A DNA stretch of 40,668 bases from Porphyromonas sp. oral taxon 278 str. W7784 (lineage in GTDB: Bacteria > Bacteroidota > Bacteroidia > Bacteroidales > Porphyromonadaceae), in contig NZ_KI259258.1 of the NCBI RefSeq assembly GCF_000467855.2, positions 215,584 to 256,251 on the forward strand. The letters are read 5' to 3'. A program made the translations under genes and the position numbers. Shown piece after piece: positions 16,074 to 25,188 of the stretch; position 1 is the stretch's first letter, and each line of letters starts with the position of its first letter. Below the pieces are notes generated by a model. That model did not search any database. It saw only the letters and a list, made by a program, of their open reading frames with translations, and was not told the DNA's origin.

Positions 16074-17738
16074 ATGAAGACCGACATCGAAATCGCCCGC
16101 TCGATTGTGCTTGAGCCGATCGAGAAGATAGCAGACCAAGTCGCTATCCCCACACACCACTTAGAGCACTACGGCAGAAGTCTTGCCAAGGTGGATCTAG
16201 CAGAACTCAGTTCGCCTAACAAGCCCGGCAAGCTCATCCTTGTCACAGCCATCACCCCGACAAAGGCCGGTATCGGTAAGACTACCGTGTCGATCGGTCT
16301 GGCGCTGGGGATGAATCGCCTCGGAAAGAAGGCCGTAGTCGCCCTCCGTGAGCCGTCACTCGGCCCCTGCTTTGGGATGAAGGGCGGCGCCGCTGGAGGT
16401 GGTTACGCCCAAGTTCTCCCGATGGAGAAGATCAACCTGCACTTCACGGGGGACTTCCACGCCATCACTTCGGCGCACAACATGATCACCGCCCTCCTGG
16501 ACAATTACATTTATCAGAACCGCAATACCGATAAGGGCCTCAGCGAAGTCCTCTGGAAGCGCGTCCTCGATATCAATGACCGAGCTCTGCGCTCCGTAGT
16601 CACGGGGCTCGGCGGTACGATCAATGGCGTGCCCGCTGAATCAGGATTCGACATCACGCCAGCATCGGAGATCATGGCGATCCTTTGTCTCTCCACGTCG
16701 CTGGACGATCTTCGCCGCCGACTTGAGAATATACTTCTCGGCTACACTAAGGCAGGCGAGCCCTTCACCGTACGTGATCTCGGCGTGGCTGGTGCCATCA
16801 CCGTCCTGCTATTAGACGCCATCAAGCCCAACTTAGCACAGACGACGGAGCACACTCCAGCCTTCATCCACGGCGGACCATTCGCCAACATTGCCCACGG
16901 ATGTAATTCGATCCTCGCCACTCGCATGGCACTCGCTCACTCGGAATACACAATCACCGAGGCGGGATTCGGTGCTGACCTCGGCGCTGAGAAGTTCTAC
17001 AACATCAAGTGCCGTACAGCGGGACTCCAACCAGCGCTAACGGTGCTCGTCGCTACCCTCGGCGGGCTGAAGATGCACGGCGGAGTCGACGAAAAGTCAC
17101 TGAAGGAAGAGAACCTCGAAGGCGTACGTCAGGGCTTGACTAACCTCGATCGGCACATCGCTAACCTGCAGAGCTTCGGCCAAACAGTAGTAGTGGCCTT
17201 CAATCGCTTCGCTACCGACACCGACCGAGAAATAGAACTCGTCCGCGAGCATTGCCAGAAGCAAGGCGTTGGTTTCGCAGTCAACACCGCCTTTGGCGAA
17301 GGCGGGAAGGGCGCAGAAGCTCTTGCCGAGCTCGTCATCAATACCATCGAGGAGCAACCTTCTGCACCGCTCCGCTTCACTTACCCTCTCGAGGCTTCGA
17401 TCGAAGAGAAAGCCACCGAGGTCGCACGGCAGATCTACGGTGCTCGCTCCATCAATTTCTCCGCAAAGGCTCGTAAGCAGCTCGACCGTATCGCACGACA
17501 CGGCTGGTCACGATTCCCCATTTGCATCGCCAAGACTCAGTATTCCTTCAGCGATGACCCGACGGCCTACGGCAGTGTGCGGGACTTCGACCTCGAGGTA
17601 CGTGATGTCGTCATCAACACAGGCGCAGAGATGATCGTCCTTGTCCTAGGGACGCTCGTGCGAATGCCTGGTCTTCCGAAGGTGCCACAGGCCGAGAAGA
17701 TCGACTTCATCGACGGACATATCGAGGGACTTAGTTAG
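16074..17738 (+). CDS. fhs: Formate-tetrahydrofolate ligase
   Basis: Makes 10-formyl-tetrahydrofolate from formate, ATP and tetrahydrofolate in the cytoplasm, feeding purine and fMet synthesis. The 554-aa length is normal. The ATP loop [11 protein letters not shown] lies at 61-71, where many homologues have TPTPAGEGKTT; the loop length and GKTT are kept. [18 protein letters not shown] and [11 protein letters not shown] follow, both highly conserved in the family. The C-terminus has [16 protein letters not shown]. It has its own -7 box at 16037 and is followed after 91 bases by lpdA. Together with lpdA, serC and serA it forms a block with a serine, glycine and one-carbon theme. Confidence 0.96.
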   Translation: MKTDIEIARSIVLEPIEKIADQVAIPTHHLEHYGRSLAKVDLAELSSPNKPGKLILVTAITPTKAGIGKTTVSIGLALGMNRLGKKAVVALREPSLGPCFGMKGGAAGGGYAQVLPMEKINLHFTGDFHAITSAHNMITALLDNYIYQNRNTDKGLSEVLWKRVLDINDRALRSVVTGLGGTINGVPAESGFDITPASEIMAILCLSTSLDDLRRRLENILLGYTKAGEPFTVRDLGVAGAITVLLLDAIKPNLAQTTEHTPAFIHGGPFANIAHGCNSILATRMALAHSEYTITEAGFGADLGAEKFYNIKCRTAGLQPALTVLVATLGGLKMHGGVDEKSLKEENLEGVRQGLTNLDRHIANLQSFGQTVVVAFNRFATDTDREIELVREHCQKQGVGFAVNTAFGEGGKGAEALAELVINTIEEQPSAPLRFTYPLEASIEEKATEVARQIYGARSINFSAKARKQLDRIARHGWSRFPICIAKTQYSFSDDPTAYGSVRDFDLEVRDVVINTGAEMIVLVLGTLVRMPGLPKVPQAEKIDFIDGHIEGLS

Positions 17739-17829
17739 ACTGCTACATTGTAATCAATGGGGTTATCCCATATATAATTAGCGAGACTACTCCATTATAT
17801 ATATACTTCACCCAACTCAACGAAGCGCA

Positions 17830-19176
17830 ATGAACTACGACTTAGCTATCATCGGTGCCGGTCCCGGTGGAACGGACGCTGCAGAGCACGCAGCCGCACA
17901 CGGACTCAAAGTAATCCTCTTCGAGAAGAACAAGCTCGGCGGGGTCTGCCTTAATGAAGGTTGCATCCCGACAAAGACTCTTCTCCGCTCCGCTCACCTG
18001 CTCTCCGAAGCCCTCGAAGGGAAGAAATACGGCGTGACTATCCCTGAAGCTTCCTTCGAGCTATCGAAGGTCATGTCCCGCAAGACAAAGATCCTCAAGA
18101 AGCTGGGCGCTGGTATCCGACTTGGTCTCCAGAATCACGGCGTCGAGATCGTCACCGAAGAGGCTCGCCTCACGGATAAGACGGCCGACGGCTTCACGAT
18201 CGCAGCCGGCGAATCCAGCTATTCGGCTCGCCGAGTGATCATAGCCACGGGCTCCAAAGCCTTCATCCCGCCGATCGATGGACTGAGCGACGTCCCCTAC
18301 TGGACTGCACGCGAAGCCCTCGAAGTAGAAGAACTCCCCAAGAGTATCGTGGTACTCGGTGGTGGAGTCATTGGGATGGAGTTCGTCTCACTCTTCTCTA
18401 CGCTCGGCATCGACGTGACGGTCGTGGAGATGCTGCCTAAGATCCTCGGACCGATGGACGAAGAGCTCTCGACGGAACTACAGCAGGCCTTCGAGAAGCG
18501 TAAGGTGAAGTTCCACCTCTCGACGAAGGTGACCGCCGTGCGTGACGGCCGGGTTATCGCCGAGCATGAGGGTGAGCAGCTGGAGATCCCCTTCGATAAG
18601 CTCCTGGTCAGCGTAGGACGCCGAGCCGTGACTGATGGACTTGGGCTGGAGACTGTAGGTGTCGAGCTCCAGCGTGGCGCTATCGTCGTGGACGAACATC
18701 TTGAGACTTCGGTGCCGGGTATCTATGCCGTCGGCGACGTCAACGGCGTGTCCATGCTCGCTCATACCGCAGCTCGTGAAGGACAGGTGGCTGTCCACCA
18801 CATCACTGATTATCCAGATGCGATGAGCTATCGGGCTATCCCAGGGATCGTCTATACAGATCCCGAGATCGCTTCTGTAGGACAGACCGAGCAAGAGCTC
18901 CGTACTGCAGGGGTAGACTATCAGGTACACCGAGTGCCGATGTCCCTCTCTGGGCGCTTCGTCATCGAGAACGAGCAGGGTAATGGTTTCTGCAAGCTCC
19001 TCACCGATAGCGAAGGAGTGATCCTCGGCGCACATATGCTCGGCAATGGTTCTTCGGAGATTCTCGTCCCTGCTATCATGGCGGTAGAGCAGCGAATGAC
19101 ACTCGCTGAGCTGGCCCGTATCGTCTTCCCACACCCGACGGTATCGGAGATCGTCCGTATCGCTGCCCTCAGCTAG
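17830..19176 (+). CDS. lpdA: Dihydrolipoyl dehydrogenase (E3 / glycine-cleavage L protein)
   Basis: Reoxidises dihydrolipoyl groups of 2-oxoacid dehydrogenases or the glycine cleavage system, with FAD and NAD. The 448-aa protein has the N-terminal FAD motif IGAGPGGTDAAEHAA, the redox disulfide Cys40/Cys45 in GGVCLNEGCIPTK, the NAD motif VLGGGVIGMEFVSLFSTLG, GIYAVGDVNG, and the C-terminal HPTVSEIV with the active-site His. Its place after fhs and before serC suggests the glycine cleavage system, but no gcvT, gcvH or gcvP is in the window, so this is inference. A hairpin terminator follows at 19235. Confidence 0.93.
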   Translation: MNYDLAIIGAGPGGTDAAEHAAAHGLKVILFEKNKLGGVCLNEGCIPTKTLLRSAHLLSEALEGKKYGVTIPEASFELSKVMSRKTKILKKLGAGIRLGLQNHGVEIVTEEARLTDKTADGFTIAAGESSYSARRVIIATGSKAFIPPIDGLSDVPYWTAREALEVEELPKSIVVLGGGVIGMEFVSLFSTLGIDVTVVEMLPKILGPMDEELSTELQQAFEKRKVKFHLSTKVTAVRDGRVIAEHEGEQLEIPFDKLLVSVGRRAVTDGLGLETVGVELQRGAIVVDEHLETSVPGIYAVGDVNGVSMLAHTAAREGQVAVHHITDYPDAMSYRAIPGIVYTDPEIASVGQTEQELRTAGVDYQVHRVPMSLSGRFVIENEQGNGFCKLLTDSEGVILGAHMLGNGSSEILVPAIMAVEQRMTLAELARIVFPHPTVSEIVRIAALS

Positions 19177-19234
19177 GGGCGCAAGTATTTGGGATGCGGG
19201 AGCTCTTCGCTCGTCCGCACCTCCGTCATCTATT

Positions 19235-19275
19235 GGGCTGGACACCTTCTTTGGAGGGTGCCCAGCCCTTATTAT
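19235..19275 (+). terminator. Probable terminator after lpdA
   Basis: GGGCTGG pairs with CCAGCCC and CACC with GGTG around an A-C mismatch, with a loop of about 10 nt. TTATTATTAT follows. Confidence 0.75.
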
Positions 19276-19702
19276 TATGGAGTCGGTGCCTCAAGCAGTA
19301 GGATGTCCAGATCTCCATGTATATGGTGACCGAAGTTCGCTACAGGTGATGTTGATGATTCTTACCCGTAATAGTATCCCCAATTATTTGTGATGGCTGT
19401 CCTACTTGCTCATTGTACCACCCTCGCTTGTAGGTAGGGCGCCTCTTCCTTCTCCGAGAAGGGCTACTCCCTTTGCCGTCCGTCTGGCTGGATGCTCTTG
19501 ACGTTTGTCTACGATTCAGCCGGAGGTGAGTGGTGAGTTTTACGGAAGTCCGTGTCATTATCACAGGATAAGCGGGTCGGAAGTGCAGTAAAAGTGGATG
19601 CTTAATTATTTTAGTATGCTGTGTTTTAGAGGCTTGCTGACGGTGCTTTTTATCCGTATGTACAAAGGGTTTGTCAGCGCTTGCGATTAACCTTTTTATT
19701 GA
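19276..19702. other. Gene-free stretch before serC
   Basis: No coding frame with a family signature is seen. A minus-strand frame overlaps the serC 5' region but looks spurious. The stretch is AT-richer towards the serC promoter. Confidence 0.5.
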
Positions 19703-19710
19703 TAACTTTG
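19681..19710 (+). promoter_or_regulatory. Promoter of serC
   Basis: TTGC at 19681-19684 lies 18 bases before TAACTTTG at 19703-19710, close to Bacteroidota spacing. The leader to ATG 19800 is about 80 bases. This excludes the in-frame ATG at 19671 as the start. Confidence 0.7.
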
Positions 19711-19799
19711 CTGTGAGTAGAGCTAATGGTCCCGGTGTGCGCGACCACTTTACTCTCGAATACGTTTCTAAATATTCATCTACACAAATATCTGCTCTT

Positions 19800-20876
19800 A
19801 TGAAGAAGCACAATTTCTCAGCCGGACCATCGATCCTCGATGAGAGCGTGATCAGAGACGCCGCCTCTGCAGTACTCAATTATCAGGGTACAGGTCTATC
19901 TATCCTCGAAGTATCTCATCGTGCAAAGGAATTCTCTGCTACGATGGAGGAAGCTCGTAATATCATGAAGGAGCTCCTCGACATCCCTGAAGGCTACGAA
20001 GTCCTCTTCCTTGGGGGCGGTGCTAGCTTGCAGTTCGCTCAGGTCCCAATGAACCTACTTAAGAAGAAGGCTGCCTATATAGACTCAGGTACGTGGGCTA
20101 ATAAGGCTGCTAAGGAAGCAAAAGCCTTCGGGGAAGTTGTCACGTTCTCCTCTAAGGATGACAACTATGTCTGGTATCCAAAGCCTTGGGAAAAGAACGA
20201 AGTCCCCAGTGATGTCGACTACCTCCACATCACGACCAACAACACGGTCTATGGTACTGAGCTTCGCTACGACCCTAATGTCAACGTCCGCCTCGTCGGT
20301 GACATGTCCTCGGATATCTTCACTCGCCAAGTAGATGTATCGAAGTACGACCTGATCTATGGTGGTGCTCAGAAGAACATCGCACCTGCAGGGGTCACCT
20401 TCGTCATCGTACGTCGTGATGCAGTCGGCCATATCGAAGACAATCGTATCATCCCCACGATGCTGAAGTACGATGTACACTTCAAGGATTCGATGTACAA
20501 TACGCCTCCTGTCTTCCCAGTATACGTAGCTCTTCAGACAATGAAGTGGTACAAGGAACTCGGTGGTGTGAAGGTCCTCGAACAGATGAACCTCGAGAAG
20601 TCTGCTATCCTCTACGACGAGATCGACCGCAACCGCCTCTTCCGTGGCACGGTCAACGCCGAAGACCGCTCCATCATGAACGTCTGCTTCGTACTCAATG
20701 ACGAGTACAAGGAGCTGGAACAGGAGTTCCACGACTTCGCTGTCTCTCGTGGAATTTACAGCTTCAAGGGACACCGCTCTGTTGGTGGTTTCCGTGCTTC
20801 TCTCTACAATGCGCTTCCTAAGAGTAGCGTAGAGTTCCTCGTGAATCTCATGAAGGAATTCGAACGTAAGCACTAA
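19800..20876 (+). CDS. serC: Phosphoserine aminotransferase
   Basis: PLP enzyme that converts 3-phosphohydroxypyruvate and glutamate to 3-phosphoserine, step two of serine synthesis. It may also serve pyridoxal phosphate synthesis. The start at 19800 gives [17 protein letters not shown], the family N-terminus. [16 protein letters not shown] binds phosphate, and the PLP lysine is in [12 protein letters not shown]. The 358-aa length and C-terminal [15 protein letters not shown] are standard. It stands 125 bases before serA with a hairpin between, in pathway order serC-serA. Confidence 0.96.
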   Translation: MKKHNFSAGPSILDESVIRDAASAVLNYQGTGLSILEVSHRAKEFSATMEEARNIMKELLDIPEGYEVLFLGGGASLQFAQVPMNLLKKKAAYIDSGTWANKAAKEAKAFGEVVTFSSKDDNYVWYPKPWEKNEVPSDVDYLHITTNNTVYGTELRYDPNVNVRLVGDMSSDIFTRQVDVSKYDLIYGGAQKNIAPAGVTFVIVRRDAVGHIEDNRIIPTMLKYDVHFKDSMYNTPPVFPVYVALQTMKWYKELGGVKVLEQMNLEKSAILYDEIDRNRLFRGTVNAEDRSIMNVCFVLNDEYKELEQEFHDFAVSRGIYSFKGHRSVGGFRASLYNALPKSSVEFLVNLMKEFERKH

Positions 20877-20915
20877 TTCGCTCCCACTCTCGTACGAGAT
20901 CTATACGACGGCACA

Positions 20916-20963
20916 GATCATCCCGACCCTCCTCGCTGTGGGCGCGAGTGGTCTGTGCCGTCG
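20916..20963 (+). other. Hairpin between serC and serA
   Basis: CGACGGCACAGA at 20916-20927 pairs perfectly with 20952-20963. There is no T-run after it. It may cap the serC message or tune read-through into serA. Confidence 0.6.
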
Positions 20964-21001
20964 CTCTATCCTAGTCTACACACAATACACATCAATACAT
21001 C

Positions 21002-21925
21002 ATGTCAAAGGTTCTCATCGCCACCGAAAAGCCATTCGCAGCACCTGCTGTAGCTGGCATCAAGCAGATTCTATCCGAAGCTGGATTTGACGTAGTCCTC
21101 CTGGAGAAGTACACCGCAAAGTCCGAACTCCTAGCCGCAGTCGCTGACGTCGATGCGATCATCATCCGCAGCGATATCATAGACAAGGAGGTCTTCGATG
21201 CTGCACGTCAGCTCAAGATCGTAGTACGTGCCGGAGCTGGATACGACAATGTCGACCTCGAAGCTGCTACAGCTCACGGTGTCTGTGTCATGAATACGCC
21301 TGGTCAGAATGCTAATGCGGTGGCCGAACTTGTCTTCGCTCTCCTGCTCTTCTCCGTGCGCAATCGCTTCAATGGTGCCTCTGGTACGGAGCTCAAGGAT
21401 AAGAAACTCGGCCTCCTTGCTTATGGCAACACGGGGCGCAATGTAGCACGTATCGCTAAGGGTATCGGCATGGATATCTATGCTTATGACCCATTCACCC
21501 CCGCAGAAGTAATAGAAAAGGAGGGTGTACATGCCGTAGCTTCGCAGAAGGAACTCTTCTCTACCTGTGACGTCGTATCGCTACACATCCCTGCTACTCC
21601 AGAGACCAAGGGCTCGATCGGTCGTGAACTGGTGAGCCTCTTACCTAAGAAGGCGATCCTGGTGAATACTGCCCGCAAGGAGATCATCAACGAACCCGAG
21701 CTCATCGCTCTGCTGAAGGAGCGTGAAGACCTTCGCTATCTGGCTGACATCCGCCCTGCAGCACACGAAGAGTTTGAGGCAGCTGCTGGCGAACGTTACT
21801 TCTCCACGCCTAAGAAGATGGGTGCACAGACTGCTGAAGCTAATACAAATGCCGGGCTCGCTGCGGCTCGTCAGATCGTCGGCTTCATCAAGGAAGGCAA
21901 CGAACGCTTCCGTCTCAACAAGTAG
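21002..21925 (+). CDS. serA: Short D-3-phosphoglycerate dehydrogenase family protein (Bacteroidales type)
   Basis: Oxidises 3-phosphoglycerate to 3-phosphohydroxypyruvate with NAD, the first step of serine synthesis. At 307 aa it has only the catalytic core and no ACT regulatory domain. VVRAGAGYDNVD carries the substrate-binding Arg region, and VVSLHIPATPETKGSI and LVNTARKEIINE are present. Two features are unusual. The dinucleotide loop reads AYGNTGRN where most relatives have G-x-G-x-x-G. The place of the usual catalytic His (TPH in canonical enzymes) is TPKKMGAQTAEAN, giving Lys at 271-272. I recall the same in Bacteroides SerA, so it seems a lineage trait. The serC and DUF1015 neighbours support the role. 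Confidence 0.9.
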   Translation: MSKVLIATEKPFAAPAVAGIKQILSEAGFDVVLLEKYTAKSELLAAVADVDAIIIRSDIIDKEVFDAARQLKIVVRAGAGYDNVDLEAATAHGVCVMNTPGQNANAVAELVFALLLFSVRNRFNGASGTELKDKKLGLLAYGNTGRNVARIAKGIGMDIYAYDPFTPAEVIEKEGVHAVASQKELFSTCDVVSLHIPATPETKGSIGRELVSLLPKKAILVNTARKEIINEPELIALLKEREDLRYLADIRPAAHEEFEAAAGERYFSTPKKMGAQTAEANTNAGLAAARQIVGFIKEGNERFRLNK

Positions 21926-21970
21926 TTCGCCCGTAAGTATCACCCCATTCTCAATAGATACCGATCCTCT

Positions 21971-23218
21971 ATGGCTATCATCAAACCGTTCCGTGGCATA
22001 CGTCCTCCTCAGGAACTCGTAGAGCGTGTGGCTTCTCGCCCCTATGACGTACTCAATAGTGACGAAGCTCGCGCCGAAGCTGAAGGCAATGAGATGTCGC
22101 TCTATCATATCATCCGCCCAGAGATTGACTTCCCTGTGGGCACCGATGAGCATGAAGAGAAGGTCTACCAGAAGGCAGCTGAGAACTTCCGTCTCTTTAG
22201 AGACAAGGGCTGGCTCGTACAAGATCCCAAGGAGAATTACTACATCTACGCCCAGACTATGGGTGGTAAGACGCAGTATGGCCTTGTAGTCTGCGCCGCT
22301 GTCGAAGACTATATGTCTGGAGTCATTAAGAAGCACGAGCTGACTCGCCGTGATAAGGAAGAAGACCGCATGAAGCACGTCCGTGTGAATAATGCGAATA
22401 TCGAACCCGTCTTCTTCGCTTATCCCTCGAAGGACGAGATCAACAAGATCGTCGCTAAGTACACGGCTAAGGAGCCTGTCTACAGCTTCGTCGCTCCTCT
22501 CGATGGATTCGGGCACGAATTCTGGATCATCGACGAGGCAAGTGATATCAAGCGCATCACCGAGCTCTTTGCTGAGATGCCTGCGCTCTATATCGCCGAT
22601 GGTCACCATCGCTCGGCTGCGGCTGCTCTTGTGGGAGATGAGAAGCGCAAGCAGAACCCCAACCACACCGGCAATGAGGAATACAACTACTTCATGGCCG
22701 TGTGCTTCCCTGACGATCAGCTGACGATCATCGACTACAATCGTGTTGTCAAGGACCTCAATGGCCTCACTAAGGAAGAACTTCTCAAGAAACTCGAGAA
22801 GAACTTCATCGTCGAGGACAAGGGGACAGAGATCTACAAGCCTCAGGCTCTGCACAACTTCTCCCTCTACCTAGGTGATCACTGGTATTCGCTCACAGCT
22901 AAGCCCGGCACCTATGACGACCACGATCCGATCGGGGTACTTGACGTGACGATCTCCTCTAACCTCATCCTCGACGAGATCCTCGGTATCAAGGACCTCC
23001 GCTCAGATAAGCGCATCGACTTCGTCGGCGGTATTCGCGGCCTCGGTGAACTGAAGAAGAGAGTCGATAGTGGTGAGATGAAGTTCGCACTTGCCCTATA
23101 TCCCGTCTCGATGAAACAGCTCATCGACATCGCAGATTCAGGTAATATCATGCCACCTAAGACGACATGGTTCGAGCCTAAGCTCCGCTCCGGTCTGATC
23201 ATTCACGAGCTCGTCTAA
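21971..23218 (+). CDS. DUF1015 family protein, downstream of serC-serA
   Basis: A 415-aa cytoplasmic protein of the DUF1015 family. The N-terminal MAIIKPFRGIRP and ASRPYDVLNSDEAR and the central ALYIADGHHRSAAA are family hallmarks. DGHHR at 210-214 recalls the nucleotide-handling motif of the ParB/sulfiredoxin-like fold, to which the serine kinases SbnI and SerK belong. It begins 45 bases after serA and ends in a strong terminator, so serC, serA and this gene form one unit. A part in serine or phosphoserine chemistry is inferred from this context and motif; no activity is shown by the sequence. Confidence 0.85.
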   Translation: MAIIKPFRGIRPPQELVERVASRPYDVLNSDEARAEAEGNEMSLYHIIRPEIDFPVGTDEHEEKVYQKAAENFRLFRDKGWLVQDPKENYYIYAQTMGGKTQYGLVVCAAVEDYMSGVIKKHELTRRDKEEDRMKHVRVNNANIEPVFFAYPSKDEINKIVAKYTAKEPVYSFVAPLDGFGHEFWIIDEASDIKRITELFAEMPALYIADGHHRSAAAALVGDEKRKQNPNHTGNEEYNYFMAVCFPDDQLTIIDYNRVVKDLNGLTKEELLKKLEKNFIVEDKGTEIYKPQALHNFSLYLGDHWYSLTAKPGTYDDHDPIGVLDVTISSNLILDEILGIKDLRSDKRIDFVGGIRGLGELKKRVDSGEMKFALALYPVSMKQLIDIADSGNIMPPKTTWFEPKLRSGLIIHELV

Positions 23219-23233
23219 GAGCACTCTCTTACG

Positions 23234-23278
23234 AAACCTCCGAATAGTGCCCTAAGCCTATTCGGAGGTTTTCTTTTT
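23234..23278 (+). terminator. Intrinsic terminator of the serC-serA-DUF1015 unit
   Basis: A perfect 14-bp stem (23234-23247 with 23258-23271) has a 10-nt loop and is followed by TTCTTTTTCC. Confidence 0.92.
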
Positions 23279-23307
23279 CCCCGACCTTCTTACCTACCAC
23301 ACACCCC

Positions 23308-24771
23308 ATGATCATCATGAGACGCACTTCTTCCCTTCGATACATCCCAGCAGTCATCTGCTGTATTGCCCTCTTCGTGGGGCTTGTACTCACAGCTTGC
23401 TCTCATAGAGACTCAGGCTATCCGCTCCCACAGCCCCAGCCGAAGGGCTCTGTACTTCACCTCTCGATCGCCACACCTCGCTCCATCGTCCTTCGTGGGC
23501 TGGAGGCCGAAGACCCGATGCTTCGGATCTCCTCTCTGAGATTTGTCTTCTATTCTCCTGAGAAGTCCGTGGTGACACAGGTCAGAGAGCTCTCGGTCTC
23601 CCCGTCGACTGACCTCTCAGATCTCGTACTCGCTTTGCCCGAAGGCAATTATAAGCTCGTCGTCATCGCTAATCCTACGACCAAACTTGTCGCACGCACA
23701 GCCGTCGGGAGTCCTCTCACCCAGCTCACAGGCTACGAGCACTATTATACGGACGAGCTAGCTACCCAAGGATCGCAGCTCACGGTGAGCCTCCTCAACG
23801 AACAAGGGCCCGTCACCGTCACGTCGGCCGCCTTCTCCAGTACCACACCTCAGGTCCGGATCCAGCTGGAGTCGGTGCTGGCTCGTGTGCTGGTCTACGG
23901 CGAGCCACGGCTAGCGGGGGGAGCGAAGCGTGGTAGTGCGCCTGCGGGCTACGTGCTATCTCCCCAGGCTCGCTATACAGCGCCCCTGCGTCCACTGGGA
24001 CTTCTTCGCACCGGTGGTAGTGAAGTGGCGGGTGATGGGTCGCACCCCGAGGCCCGCTATCCCACGAGTCGCATGTGTCAGGAGTGGAAGGACAGCGCTC
24101 CTCGGTCGCTCACTGAGCTCCTCTCGCACTTTGCTCTGGATAGGATGACGAGCCACGAAGGCGGGGAGGATATCTATCTGGCTAGACTCCTACCCGATGA
24201 GCAGGCGCTCGCTACGGCTGTCTCCAACATCCATGCCTATGCACGTGAGACGACGCTTCCGCCGACGGCTTACCTCGTAGGCGCTCTTCCCTCGCTCGTC
24301 ATCCGCTTCCCCTACATCCCCGGTGGGCTAACGCTCCGGGAAAATGAAGGCTGGGTGAGCTTCCGTGGCAAGTACTACACGGAGAGTCAGATGAAGGAGT
24401 GGATCCGTTCAGACGACTTCGACGACTCCACTCTAGCTGAAGCGGTGAAGGCGGCTCGCATCAATGAGGACTCATTCACCGCTCCATTTGAGAAGGGCGA
24501 TCTACGCTTCTACTACCGAGGGTATAATTACTACGTCGTGCCCATCCGCCACTTCGACGACACGAAGGCGCCGACCAAGACCTCGATCGGTCGCTATGGG
24601 GTGGTGCGTGGCGCTGAATATCGCATCCGTCTCACGCAGATCCTTCGCCCAGGGACGCCTGTGCCACCCGACCTTACGGCTGATCTCACCCCCGTCGCCG
24701 AAGAGAAGAACGTGCATGCCATCGTCAGCGTTCGCCCGATCGTCGTCCATTCCTCCGAAATCCATATTTAG
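23308..24771 (+). CDS. FimA/Mfa1-type fimbrillin-like lipoprotein
   Basis: Bacteroidales fimbrillins are exported as lipoproteins, trimmed by a protease and polymerised into pili on the cell surface. The 487-aa product has a signal peptide with lipobox VLTAC, lipidating Cys31. An N-terminal beta-rich region (about 47-190) includes SLRFVFYSPE and LPEGNYKLVVIANPT, resembling a fimbrillin N-domain. The C-terminal part has FYYRGYNYYVVPIRHF, then GRYGVVRGAEYRIRLTQI and VHAIVSVRPIVVHSSEIHI, which closely follow the Mfa1/FimA C-domain pattern. No anchor, tip or assembly gene is next to it. It could be a shaft, tip or anchor subunit. ATG 23317 is an alternative start. Confidence 0.75.
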   Translation: MIIMRRTSSLRYIPAVICCIALFVGLVLTACSHRDSGYPLPQPQPKGSVLHLSIATPRSIVLRGLEAEDPMLRISSLRFVFYSPEKSVVTQVRELSVSPSTDLSDLVLALPEGNYKLVVIANPTTKLVARTAVGSPLTQLTGYEHYYTDELATQGSQLTVSLLNEQGPVTVTSAAFSSTTPQVRIQLESVLARVLVYGEPRLAGGAKRGSAPAGYVLSPQARYTAPLRPLGLLRTGGSEVAGDGSHPEARYPTSRMCQEWKDSAPRSLTELLSHFALDRMTSHEGGEDIYLARLLPDEQALATAVSNIHAYARETTLPPTAYLVGALPSLVIRFPYIPGGLTLRENEGWVSFRGKYYTESQMKEWIRSDDFDDSTLAEAVKAARINEDSFTAPFEKGDLRFYYRGYNYYVVPIRHFDDTKAPTKTSIGRYGVVRGAEYRIRLTQILRPGTPVPPDLTADLTPVAEEKNVHAIVSVRPIVVHSSEIHI

Positions 24772-24871
24772 CAGGGATGGCGAATGGTAGCACTTGCCTT
24801 CGCCCTTACTTTGTCGAGATAAGGCCATTTCCTTACTGAAGCGCCTTCTGCTGAGGCTAATCCCCCTTCCG

Positions 24872-24932
24872 TCACCTGTGATCTCTCGTGCTATTACCTG
24901 CAATGGAGCGTGAGATCACAGGTGATTTTTTG
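24872..24932 (+). terminator. Probable terminator after the fimbrillin-like gene
   Basis: TCACCTGTGATCTC at 24872-24885 pairs perfectly with 24912-24925 over a 26-nt loop. TTTTTTG follows. It lies 100 bases past the stop; the rest of 24772-25150 shows no gene. Confidence 0.8.
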
Positions 24933-25150
24933 TCTTCTTACGGCTTGTCGTTCGGATGCTAAGCGGTGAGAAGGCCCGTATCTTCGATGGAGCACCGAGT
25001 CTTTCACCTAGGAGAAGTCGGGGCTTTGCCCTTGGTCGTTCGTCGCCCTTCGGGTAAGTCGGGCGGGGCCTTCGGTCGAAGGAGGGCGTCCCCGATCGAA
25101 AAGGCAGGCGAGATTAGTCGCTCTTACATAGCGTTCCTACAGAATTGTCG

Positions 25151-25158
25151 TATCTTTG
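25151..25158 (+). promoter_or_regulatory. -7 box of the thrS operon
   Basis: TATCTTTG is an exact TAnnTTTG match, 31 bases before the thrS start codon. Confidence 0.8.
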
Positions 25159-25188
25159 TAGGAACGAATAAGTAAACATTTCATCGTA

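Noticed and set aside
19340-19879. Minus-strand frame of 179 codons before serC
   Set aside because: It overlaps the serC promoter and start, has low-complexity basic sequence and no recognisable signal or domain.
21641-22855. Long minus-strand frame opposite the serA and DUF1015 genes
   Set aside because: Both plus-strand genes have clear family signatures; the reverse frame is a by-product of codon bias.
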